Positions 54,496-64,000 of a DNA stretch of 64,000 nt are shown here, one piece after another (positions within the stretch are counted from its first letter, which is position 1; the number at the start of each line of letters is the position of its first letter). The notes under the pieces are model-generated. The model was given only the letters and a program-made list of their open reading frames with translations. It searched no databases and was not told where the DNA came from. Location of the stretch: NCBI GenBank assembly GCA_963921935.1, contig OY998178.1:50398951-50462950 (forward strand), given 5' to 3'. The position numbers and the translations under genes were made by a program. The stretch is from Galeruca laticollis. Taxonomy: Eukaryota; Arthropoda; Insecta; Coleoptera; Chrysomelidae.

Positions 54496-56697
54496 ATGAT
54501 AGTCCAGTAACTGAAGGTCCAAAGCTGTAAATAATTCAGAGAATTATTCACACATAGCTCAATTTGTAGGTCTTTAGGGATACTTTCAAACAAAAAACCT
54601 TTAACACGATAGCGACTCAGGAAGGGGCTGAAAATGCCCCCCCCCCTGAACCCTAGAAAACAGGTTTCCTGCTAATATCTTCCAAAATATGCCAGTCACA
54701 AAATTTTTGTTCAGACAAAAAATGAAGATCGTTTTATCATATACAAAAATGTTCCTCATAATTTTTTTCGGAAACCCAATATTTTTCGAGATAATGGGAG
54801 CCAAAAGTCTGTTCATTTCCCCGCGGCTGTGAGTCTATGAGTGCTGCTGTCTATGCGTTAACTTGTATAGGCAGGCGGACGAATTGTTTCATATCTCGGG
54901 CAAAAATTAACATTTGCCCATGATTCAAAGTTCATCATAATGGGAAAATCCATAGCTATCATGGCATGTGACTTAACGTACGTTTTTATTTATTTTTAAT
55001 TATTAAAAAAGCGGTCAGTCTTTTTTCATGATATTTTGAGTACATTTCATCAATTTATTCATATTTCATTCATAGTGGAAAATTTGTGTAAAGTCGGCAA
55101 AAATAATGAATCTAGTGAACTAAAAATGGCCATTGAAAGTTTCAGAAATCAGAACCTTACTCATGAGACTGTATTCGAGAATGGACAGACCATTTTGCTG
55201 TCGATTTACAAATATCCAGGGGCTGCAACGACTTTTCGGGCCGCCCGATTCGCGACTTTTAACCACCTGTCCTAAAAAAAAATTGCGATAAAACTAGAAT
55301 GCTTGCCACCTACCGCAGAAGCTGCTGGGCAGCACTTTTATAGGGTCTATTTACAAGTGCAGAATTGGCTGGAAAACACCCTATCACCAGAGGAATGGGG
55401 GTGGAAACGTGCAGGGAATGTTCTACTACCGGTCCAGAACACAAAGCAACCGCCCCCCCCCCGGACGGATTTTCTGTCAATACAAGACAGGCTGCGAGAA
55501 GAATTGCTCGTGTTTGAAAGCAGGTCTAAAATGCTCGTCCATTTGTGGTTCGTGTCAGGTAACACAATGTTTAAATTACAAAAAAAATGGAGGTATATTC
55601 CCAGAAGAATTAGAGGTGGAAGGGCTGGAGCAGGAGGGGGACGGAATAGAGGGGGAAGGAGAAACAGAGGGGCTTAAAGGGGGGAGGCTGAAATACAGCT
55701 GGAAGAAGAGACAGCAGGTATTGGAGGGGGGGAGGGAGAGATAGAGCAAGAGGGTGTAGACGATGAGAGTGTCGTTGACGATGACGAATATGGATTTGAT
55801 TCAGATGAAATGGAATAGTTTAAAAATACGTATAAGGTGCTATGTATATATGTTTTAGTTGTAAAAAATTTTGGTTAATAAATGTAATTTTTGAAAGACT
55901 TTCGTATTTTTTCCGAAATCCTGCAATTATATAATTCCAAAAGAAGTTTGCGAAAAAATTGCAAAAAATATGAAGGATGTAGTCGGGTGAATATTCACCG
56001 CCTCCTCAAAGTTGTAACATGCTATTAGGGGAAACAACGTGAGACAAGACCTTACTGCATGGAAAAATGCATTTTTGCACTTTTCTGATAAATTTGCAAC
56101 TTGTGAGATGAAACTCAGCATTGGCTAAGAAAATAGAGACCCCAAACACTACTCCAGCAGAGAAAAAACACAGGTGATACGCCAATAATTGTCGAAAAAT
56201 TGTTTTCCGTGAGGGCTTACATGAATGGAATCCACGATTTCGCGAGCAGAGCGAATGTGCTGGCGCCATCTACAATTGGTCTGTAAAAGCCAAAAGAGGG
56301 AGATCAATGATTCCCAATTCTATCGAGCGGAAATTTGGCAAGAGACTACTATATCTATTCACTATGAAAATTATGGAATTTTCGACGTCGATTTTTGCGA
56401 AAAATATTGGTCTGGCGGAAAAATTGGTCAGGACCATTATTGTAGATAATGGAAAGTTCTCCATCTTTTGTCTGAAGAAAATTCTCCATTTCCTATATTT
56501 TGGCAGATATTCGCGGGAAACCCTTTTTCAAGGGTTTAGGGAACCATTTGGGCCCTCTTTCTTAGTCGCTATCATGGTAAAGGTATTTTTGTTTGAAAGT
56601 ATCTAGGATGAACTGCAAATTGAGCCACGTATGAATAATTCTCCGAATTATTTATAGCTTTCGATATTTTCAGGTCTTGAGTTACTGGACTATGATA
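54496..56697. mobile_element. Long-TIR element with a CXC-like protein gene
   Basis: Inverted arms (about 54496-54800 and 56290-56697) start AT(G/C)ATAGTCCAGTAACT and share further words (ATAATTC(A/G)GAGAATTATTCA; GATAGCGACT; GATACTTTCAAACAAAAA). The arms are about 70% alike. The interior encodes one cysteine-rich protein on the plus strand, with no DDE transposase recognised. The superfamily is not identified. Confidence 0.7.
55036..55815 (+). pseudogene. CXC-like cysteine-rich protein of the long-TIR element
   Basis: The first frame (55036-55275) has FENGQTILLSIYKYPGAA and ends near RFATFN. The second (55303-55677) begins LPPTAEAAGQHFYRVY and has SPEEWGWKRAGNVLLPVQN. After the C10 run at 55451-55460 the third frame (55409-55744) carries CQYKTGCEKNCSCLKAGLKC and a SSICGSCQ...CLNYK end. 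The spacing (CxxxxxCxxxCxCxxxxxxCxxxCxxCxxxxC) resembles a tesmin/CXC zinc module. An acidic Glu/Gly-rich tail runs to about 55815. Similar proteins are familiar from insect repeat-derived gene models, usually unnamed. Two frameshifts, so a dead copy. Possibly DNA-binding; otherwise unknown. Confidence 0.6.
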
Positions 56698-58203
56698 GAA
56701 GCATAGTGATATTTTCAGTAATTTTTTTAGTTTAGTTAAAATGCAATAAGAAATAGTTTGCACAATTATTATTGGGATATTGAAAGCTGTTGTTTAGACG
56801 GTTGTATTTATATAGCTAGTAATTTTCGTAACTTTTGAGGACGGGGGCTTATTAGTTTATTTCTTCTCGTAAAATATATTATTACTTTATTTCTAGAAAA
56901 TAGAATTGATCCGTATTAAGATAAATAAAAGTTAGTGTATACAGTATGTCTAGAGTTATCTATATATTTCGATCATTTATTTTTTCCTTATTTCATTTTA
57001 TCATAACTGGGGTTAAGGCAAAATTTGTGCTTCATGACCTTTATAAAGCTAAATTCACGTACGAGTTGCATTTAACAGGAATTTCAGTTTGATGATTTTA
57101 TTACTATGGGGGGCTGTTGATAAATTTTGGTATGGTATAGAATCTTATACGAATTTGTTCCCCATAGGGTTTTTATTCACGGCTATTAGATTTCCACCAC
57201 ATAATTTTAATCTGGAGTATGGTGTAAGGAACAACTTTACTACAAGGACTTTTGAGAGAGGGACACTGCGCATACCAGGAGGGATTTACGATCCATCGAA
57301 CACCAACTAGGAATCCGAAGAGCTCAGTTTCAACTGGACCGAGCTGGGTGACTTTTTTCATTTTTTACTTTGTTTATAAATTATAGACACTTAATTTTGG
57401 GTGCGGATCTATTTCCCGTTTTGGTGTTGATATGGTCACAGCGTATTAATGTGTTTCTGACAATGGTATTATTGTTGAATAACTTTAGATGCTCCTTTGA
57501 TACATTGTACGGTTGGAATTGATCCGTAGTATGTTCACTACGCTGCTTTAGTACTTCCCATTGTTTTTTAAATATTTGTCATACTTCTCGTTGTAAGTTT
57601 AAGTAAGCTTTTTTTCTCAATTCTGACTATATAATATTTACACTTGGTTATTAACTGATAAAAGAAATTGAGCGTATGTGATAATATCAATAATACTTTT
57701 TTCGTGAGGTTAGCAAGGGGGTATGTTGAGAAATAGTGCTTATTATTCAGCTTTCAGAATTTTATCTGACCTAGCAGGTCACCTAATTATCTCATTTTAA
57801 ATTTAGATACAACTGGTAGTGGATTAACGGATTTTATTTAAGCTTTCTATTGCAATGAAACTTTTCAACATTACCCGAGTAGACCACTGAAACTACTATC
57901 AAAATTTGTAGACGCCTTTACTCATTCTTGTACAGAAGTTTCAATATACGTACGAGTAACTGAAAGTGGGTTTGTCTTTTATTTCATTCCTTTTTAGTAG
58001 ATTTTTAGGAGTGGACTTCCATAAAATTAGCGGCAAATCTACTTAGCGCCCTTTTACACCTCAATAAATTAGATGTGCTGATCACTTACTTAGCACGTAA
58101 GTGAACTCACGCCGTCTCCACATGAGTACTAGCCGCTGGCATAAACTGTCAATCTAGACAGCCTAATTCTGTGACCTGGTAGTATTATATTGAGCAAGTA
58201 AGA
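56698..58203. other. Unassigned sequence with one odd reading frame
   Basis: Frame 57089-57310 (+), 73 residues, contains WGAVDKFWYGIESYTN and a RIPGGIYDPSN end; it reads like protein rather than noise, but I do not recognise it and see no splice context. The rest is AT-rich with no feature. Confidence 0.3.
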
Positions 58204-60770
58204 GATTACAAATTTTGCCCAATGAAAGTATATCGATGATATTATTTGTTTTGTTCTATCTATCAAAATAAAGCGGTGGGGAAGGTTCAATTGTTTTTTT
58301 AAATTAACCAAGATTTCTCTCGTTTCGCTTTGACCGATTTTACACTACAATACGATTACATGGTTCTGACTTTTTGACTTTCGTCTTCGCCGCTAGATGG
58401 CGTTAACTGAAATGGTAGCAAATTTTTAGGTTTTAACAAAAAAAAAACAAATGTAATTTTAAAAGAGGATACCTTTTTCTAAAATTTAATGGAAAAAATT
58501 AATCATCTACCATTTTTTGAACCGTTGATATTGAACAAAATATAATTTTATCACATTAAAAAATAATTTTCGTAATCAATTATTATTTGCTAACAAAAAG
58601 AACCTCCTGCCTTTTTTTCGTTAGACGAACGGTTTTGGATTGAAAAAATAAGATAAGTTTATATACTATTAAATCTAACATCGCATTTAAGCGAAGCAGG
58701 CCATGATCTTCTATCAATCACGCTGATATTCATTTTGACAGTTCCTGGTATTATCATCTAATTTAATGTTATGTAAAAAGCATTTCTACAACAAATCATG
58801 CCTTTTACGAATGAAGAAGCCTTTGATATGTTGAGAATTTATTTTCAATGTTTTGAAAATGCGGCGATTGCTTCTAGGCAGTATGCACTGCGTTATCCCC
58901 TCTGAAGACGGCATTCGAGAATGGGTTTTCGTCGTTTAGGCTTACGTTTAAGGCAACATGGCCAAGTGCAACCAACTCCAACTTTGAGAAAAAACCGTAG
59001 AGTAAGAAGAGAAGATAACGTTATAAATGTGTTGGCTTATATTCATGCAGACCCCCATTTAAGCATAAGAGGTATCTCCAGATATTTAGGAATATCCCAT
59101 GGCCCAGTGCAAAAAATATTGATGGATTTTGAAATATATCCGTATAACGTCGTGATTCATCAATCCTTAAATGAGACTAACTTTGAACGTAGGCTCGATT
59201 ACTGCTACTGGCTTAGAGATTTCATTAGGGAAAACCGTCATATTTTGTCACAAATATTGTGGACAGATGAAGCATCTTTTTGCAGTAATGGCAGGGTAAA
59301 TCTTCATAACATGCACTACTGGTCGGACACTAATCCACACTGGTTACGTGAAGATTATCAGCAGGGCCGATGGAGCGTCAACGTCTGGTGCGGTGCTATT
59401 AATGGTGCTATTATCGGTCCGCACATCTTTAATGGCAATCTAACCGGTGGCATGTATTTGAACTTTTTATTGAACGATTTACCAGGACTCTTGGAAAATG
59501 TGCCTTTAGAAGTAAGAAGATACATGTGGTTTCGACAAGACGGATGCCCGGCACATTATTCTCGAAATGTGCAAGATTTTTTGAACAGGCATTTTCCTAA
59601 CCGTTGGATTGATAGAGGCAGTCTATGTTTCTGGCCACCACGGTCACTCGATTCAACCTGTCTTGATTTTTATCTGTGAGGCCGAATAAAGGATTTGGTG
59701 TATAAAACTCGACCAACTACTCGAGAAGACATGATAATCCGAATTCAAAACGCCATAGATAATATACCAAGAGCGAAAATTGAGGTAGCTGTCAAATCCA
59801 CCCAGAGAAGATTGGACTAGTGCATTCAAAATAATGGACAACATTTTGAACATTTACGACAAAACTATTAATTTATTTTTAACGTTTATTTTTAAAGTTC
59901 TGTGTTCTTGTTTTCAGTGTTATTGCTCGTGCTGTTGTTGGACAGTTTTATTAGGACTTTTTTTCCAAATATGTAAATTAGTATGTTCCGAAATATGGGC
60001 GCCCCATGTAAATTTATTTGATTTTTTTAATCCAAAACCGTTTGTTTGACGAAAAAAAGTCAAAAGTTTTTTTTGTTAGCAACTAATAAGTGATTACGGA
60101 AATTATTTTAATTTTGATAAAAAGCAGTGGCGTACTATTTTTTAATGTAATAAAATTATATTTTGTTCAATATCAACGGTTAAAAAAAAGGTAGATGATT
60201 AATTTTTCTCATTAAATTTTAGAAAAATGTATCCTCTTTTAAAATATGTGAAAATGAATATACCATTACATTTGTTTTTTTGAGAAAAAATCAAAAATTT
60301 GCGACCAGTTCAGTTAACGCCATCTAGCGGCAGAGACGAAAGTCAAAAAGTCAAGTAAGCGTTTTGTAGTTTAAACTATGCTCTTTCATGTGAGCCCAAA
60401 TTTGTTAAAATCGGTCAAGCGAAACGGCAGAAATTTTGGTTTGTTTCAAAAAACAATTGAACTGCCCCCCTACACCCCCCCCGCTTTATTTTGATAGATA
60501 GAATAAAACATTTTAGTCAAAAAGTGTAGGTGAATAGTCAGTAAATATGAAAATAATATCATCGATATACTTTCATTAAGCAAAATTCTATAAAAATCCC
60601 ATTTTTCTACTTAGTGTTAGTTGTTACGCCCTCTAGCGGACGTTCGACAAACTAGAAACTAATTTCCAGCACTTTCTCTTGGCGACTTTTATCATGTATT
60701 TTTTTTCTGAATCTATACGACCAATATCTTATGAGATATGACCGCTCGCTACCCCTAATTGATCACCCGG
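58204..60770 (+). mobile_element. Mariner-like element with very long TIRs (main part)
   Basis: Inverted arms flank a transposase gene: 58204-58690 mirrors 60030-60620, including the words gacgaacggttttggatt, GCCATCTAGCGG and TATCGATGAT. The right arm continues to CCGGGTGATCA at 60770, next to a TA. The corresponding left end is at 48810-48897, so the left arm seems split by about 9.3 kb of later insertions. Confidence 0.8.
58798..59820 (+). pseudogene. DUF4817/Tc1-mariner-type transposase with two TGA codons
   Basis: ATG at 58798 reads in one frame for 340 codons to TAG at 59818-59820, broken only by TGA at 58903-58905 and 59677-59679. Residues 1-45 are the DUF4817-type start (NEEAFDMLRIYFQ), and 60-110 an HTH (ISRYLGISHGPVQKI). 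The DDE domain shows WTDEASF, RQDGCPAHY and PPRSLDS with the three acidic sites in DD34D-like order, then a short C-terminal helix. Only two transitions (Arg CGA and Trp TGG are the likely ancestors) disrupt it, so this is a young loss. It would excise the element by binding its TIRs. Confidence 0.85.
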
Positions 60771-60772
60771 TA

Positions 60773-61560
60773 CAAACTTTTACTGTTAGGTTTTTTATTA
60801 ACTATTTGGCATTTTTCCAAATTGTATTGAGACATTCTGTATAATAACCATACACACACAATTTTCTGAGGCATGAAGAGTTTAATTTTTTCATGAAACA
60901 AGCCAAAATAGATGATCAATATAATTATAATTATAAATGGCCATTTTATGCGATCTATCATTGCGGAGAGTCGGACCTTCTTTAACTTGTTTTTATAACA
61001 AATAGATGCTTCAATAGAAATTATTATTCGCAGTGTCAATAAATCTATTTTTTTCTCTTACCATGTATATAATATATGTCCGTTTACGACAATTATAGCT
61101 AATAGTCATTAGTTTCTTTCCACAAACTTGGAACTAGATTAATTTCTGTGGAATCGATGCTCTTATTTCTTTTTCCTCATCCTTTCTTGTGCAAGATTTA
61201 TATACGATTTCTATAAGTCATTGACAAATATAATCTACAAATTGTAACCGATCGCAGTACTACTGGAAATTTATATTTTATTTGTACTGTTACACTTGAA
61301 TTATGGATGCGACAGGACAAATTAGCGACAGTTCGCTATATAAAAGACTTTTATCAACAGTTATAATAATCAATCACAGTATTAGCGATTCGCCGCTTTG
61401 TGTTGCCTTAAGATTTTTATTTTATCTGAAGTACACCTACGTATTAGTAATTATAAATAGCAATTTAGAAAACGAGCATAGAAATGGTAACTTGATTGAC
61501 TGAAAAGGAATAAACTAACAGGAAATAATGGGATAGGTATGTCACGATACGGAGTTAGTA
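60773..61560. other. No recognisable gene
   Basis: AT-rich; the frame at 61303-61503 (+) shows no recognisable domain. Confidence 0.4.
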
Positions 61561-61802
61561 TTATTTGAAATTCGTATTGTTAACTTTGATATCAGTTTTA
61601 TAAGTAACAGTTATGAATAAATGTAGGTGTATCTTCACGAATGAAGTACCATAAACTTTTAATATCGGATGAATTATGACTTTTATTAGGAAATTAGTAA
61701 AGGTGTTCCATATTTTTGATTCGTCAAGTAACTCAAGTATTTTTTTTAATTCCATTTTTATTGTCGCATCAACCATGTCGGTTATTAGCGACAAAGATTA
61801 TT

Positions 61803-61991
61803 TTACAAGGTTTTGATTACATTAATTTTAGTAAGATATCGAACTAATACATTTATGTCACAGTTTTGTCCTAATACCGATTTCAATGTGCTTGGTATAT
61901 TGTTTTTCACTCGGGCGTCCTCATATCTAGGACACTCAACCAGAATATGTTTTACTGTTATCTGCTTGGAACATGTAGTACACTGTGGCAT
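61803..61991 (-). pseudogene. C-terminal Cys/His knuckle of the I-type ORF2
   Basis: QCTTCSKQITVKHILVECPR has the CxxC...HxxxxC spacing of the gag-like knuckle at the end of I-group ORF2, followed by a helical tail. It is separated from RNase H (62034 on) by a frame change near 62010-62030. Confidence 0.75.
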
Positions 61992-62033
61992 TTCTGTCCT
62001 GGCAAGTAAATGTTGATGCGTCAGTTTAGTGTG

Positions 62034-62590
62034 TCATATCCTTAGTCTTATCAGTAGTACTTGGTTGGACCGCCTGTTTGGTATTGTATTCCAGGGTTTG
62101 ACACTGGGTTTCACCTCGCGTAATTTTGCTTTCGAATGAAGCCACTGATTTTGCCACGCCCTTATTGCTTTTTCTTTCACGGTATGCTTCAAATCACTGA
62201 TGGCGTTTACAACTACCGCACTATCACTTTCCGCTGCTTGTTTTGCCAGTTGGTCTGCTTGTTCATTACCCTGGATTCTTATGTGGGAGGGGATCCACAT
62301 AAATTTCACATTTATTTGGGATTCTAGTAGTTGGAAGAGTTCCTTCTTTATTTCCTTAGCAATGGGATGACTACTATAAACTTGCTGGATGGATTTTAAT
62401 GAACAGAGGGAATCTGTGATTATGAGGATGTTGGAAGCGTTCGCATTTCTAGACAGTTTAAGGGCTTGTAGCAATGCATATATTTCTCCAGTGAAGACTG
62501 TACTGCAGGTAGGTAATTTAAAAGATAAGTTATGATTTGCCGTTACAACCGCGGCTCCGACGCCAGCTGGAGTTTTCGAGGCATCCGTTT
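62034..62590 (-). pseudogene. RNase H domain of the I-type ORF2
   Basis: Frame 62474-62034 has ITDSLCSLKSI (second catalytic Asp), FMWIPSHIRIQGNEQADQLAK (His/Asp block) and a basic end. Its beginning (first strand, EIYALLQALKLS region) lies upstream to about 62590, where a stop interrupts it. It removes RNA from the hybrid. Confidence 0.8.
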
Positions 62591-64000
62591 ATATTTTGAA
62601 ATGGTCATTATTTTCAATGAGTTTTGCCTGGAAGATGTTTTTTGTCAGCAAACTGGGTAATTCATATTTTTTAAAAGAGGTAAGAGTGGTGTCAATTATT
62701 CGTTTGGAATTTTGCCAAGAAGGATACGTTTCTTCAAACTTGAATATAGGAACATGTTTGATTTGAAGATCTGCTTTGTATTGTCTCACGCGATTACAGA
62801 AAGTTGGATTCGGTTGTTGTTGTGCGATATTGTCAATTTCATCTGTATGAATTTTTGGGTACATTGGATGCTCAGTATTATCTAATATAGAGGTAGCATA
62901 TGACAATGTCAATATTTTTCTTCTCGTAGATAAAGATGGTTCCCTGAATTATGAATAAAGGCTTTCCACCGGTGATGTACGATATGCACCAGATATTATT
63001 CGTAAGGCATTATTGTGAACTGTATCAAGTTTCTTTGAAATATAGCTTTTGGTGGATGCATAGACAATAGATCCATAATCGAGTTTGGAACGTATAAGAT
63101 TTTTATATATAATATGTAAAGTTTTTTGATCTGATCCCCAGTTACGGTTAGAAAGTATTCTTAGAAGATTGATAGCTTTCTGACAAGATAATATCAACTT
63201 ATTAATATGATCGTTCCAGCTCAGTTTCTGGTCAAATATCATACCTAAGAATGTCGTGGAAGTTACATATTGCAGTTTTTCTTCATATAGTGTAAGCGGG
63301 GGTGTGTTTTCACAATGTTTTTTCTAAAATGAAAAACATTTGGTTTTGGATGCAGAAAAGTTGAAGTTTTGACCATTGCTGCAGTTTATTAAGTTGTCTC
63401 TGTAGTAAATGTTGCATTGTATCGATGTTTTTACTTTTCATGTATACTACTAAGTCATCCGCATATAGCCTTATTTTAATTGGTTTAAGTACAGTTTTGG
63501 TAATGTTATTAATAGCAATTAGAAATAATGTGGGACTAATAACAGAGCCTTGGGAAGTACCATTTTCTTGACATTGTTTGGTCGATAGATTACCATTTAC
63601 TCTTACTCTAAAAGTCCTATGGCTAACAAAATTTTTCATGAATGCCAACATATGTCCATCTATATTCCATTGCTTTAACGATTTCAGTATATTTATTCTA
63701 CATGCAGTATCGAATGCTTTGGTAATATCAATAAATATGGCTTAGCATTTTTGTTTATTTGCGAAGGCTTTGTGTATGTCACTTTCTAGATCAATAATAT
63801 TGTCAAAAGTACTCCTCTTTGTCCTAAATCCACTTTGTTCTGGTTTAATTGGTTTGTGACTTTCAAGTTCCCACCTATCACGATTATTAATAATTTTTTC
63901 TAAGAGCTTACACATCGTGCTAGTCAGTGCAATAGGTCTGTATGATTCTATACTTGTTGCTTTCTTAACAGTCTTTACAATTGGTATATTTGTTGCTTCA
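62589..64000 (-). pseudogene. Reverse transcriptase and thumb of the I-type ORF2
   Basis: From 64000: KPEQSGFRTKRST near 63830, then a TAA within the CxAIFIDITKAFDT block near 63742. Frame 63651-63310 has NGTSQGSVISPTLFL and RLYADDLVVY (catalytic YADD near 63455). 63242-62949 is the thumb (FDQKLSWNDHINKL). 62912-62589 is the connection domain (KIHTDEIDNIAQQ). Breaks occur near 63310, 62945 and 62590. All catalytic Asp residues are still present. Confidence 0.85.

Larger units (their letters stand above)
61561..64000 (-). mobile_element. I-type LINE, 3' part, running off the window
   Basis: RT, thumb, RNase H and a C-terminal Cys/His knuckle in order on the minus strand; the 5' part is beyond 64000. 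A ~240-bp 3' region ends near 61561. RNase H after RT with this RT text is typical of the I/Nimb clades. Confidence 0.8.

Noticed and set aside
55409..55744. Independent 111-residue gene
   Set aside because: Its cysteine part is the frameshifted continuation of the CXC-like protein at 55303-55677, not a separate gene.
48898..58203. A single 9.3-kb LTR element with AATT target duplication (TGTAA...TTACA ends)
   Set aside because: No direct terminal repeats were found and the interior consists of unrelated elements; the short matching words are likely chance.

Overview
This is an AT-rich eukaryotic window, almost certainly from an insect. It has no dense bacterial-style coding. Instead it carries arthropod-type transposable elements: pogo/Tigger-like and mariner-like DNA transposons, LOA-, Jockey-, RTE-, CR1/Daphne- and I-type LINEs, gypsy-group LTR elements, a Penelope-like remnant and a foldback-like family. 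A small intron-rich host gene also fits an animal genome. The insect order cannot be decided from the sequence; a beetle is plausible.

Region by region. 1-5.8 kb: a pogo-like transposon on the minus strand, split by a 5'-truncated Jockey-like LINE (971-4042) with a ~10-bp target-site duplication. 6.1-8.5 kb: a foldback-like element whose long inverted arms are built from ordered ~190-bp subrepeats; detached arms of the same family lie at 11.7-12.6, 28.6-29.4 and 43.9-44.7 kb. 8.9-10.3 and 14.9-15.6 kb: LOA/I-group LINE fragments with RNase H. 16.8-19.0 kb: a second pogo-like transposase plus a further pogo-type HTH fragment. 19.6 kb: a 98-bp dead-on-arrival LINE copy with a perfect 13-bp duplication and a (TC)n tail. 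20.8-25.0 kb: a long LOA-like LINE with ORF1, endonuclease, RT and RNase H. 26.3-27.4 kb: an internally deleted relative.

30.9-35.5 kb: a gypsy LTR retrotransposon with 4-bp TSDs, a nearly intact pol, and a 5' LTR reduced to 14 bp by a microhomology deletion. 36.1-47.6 kb: a decayed errantivirus-like element on the plus strand. Its 5' LTR is split by an RTE LINE, and its body is invaded by a long-TIR mariner-type element, a Penelope GIY-YIG fragment, a foldback arm and two small tandem units that carry hammerhead ribozyme motifs. 48.8-60.8 kb: the ends of a TA-flanked mariner-like element with a transposase broken by only two TGA codons, enclosing about 9.3 kb that includes a CR1/Daphne-like LINE and a long-TIR element encoding a cysteine-rich CXC-like protein. 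61.6-64.0 kb: the 3' half of an I-type LINE running off the window.

The one convincing host gene is on the minus strand: a signal-peptide exon (48334-48471), a 37-nt microexon (30649-30685) and a terminal exon (20238-20506). They join in phase into a 145-residue secreted protein of unknown family. Most of the retroelements between 20.8 and 47.6 kb therefore lie in its two introns. The strongest candidates for novelty are the hammerhead-bearing tandem units (45.15-46.38 kb), the foldback family, the long-TIR CXC-protein element and the unrecognised secreted protein.
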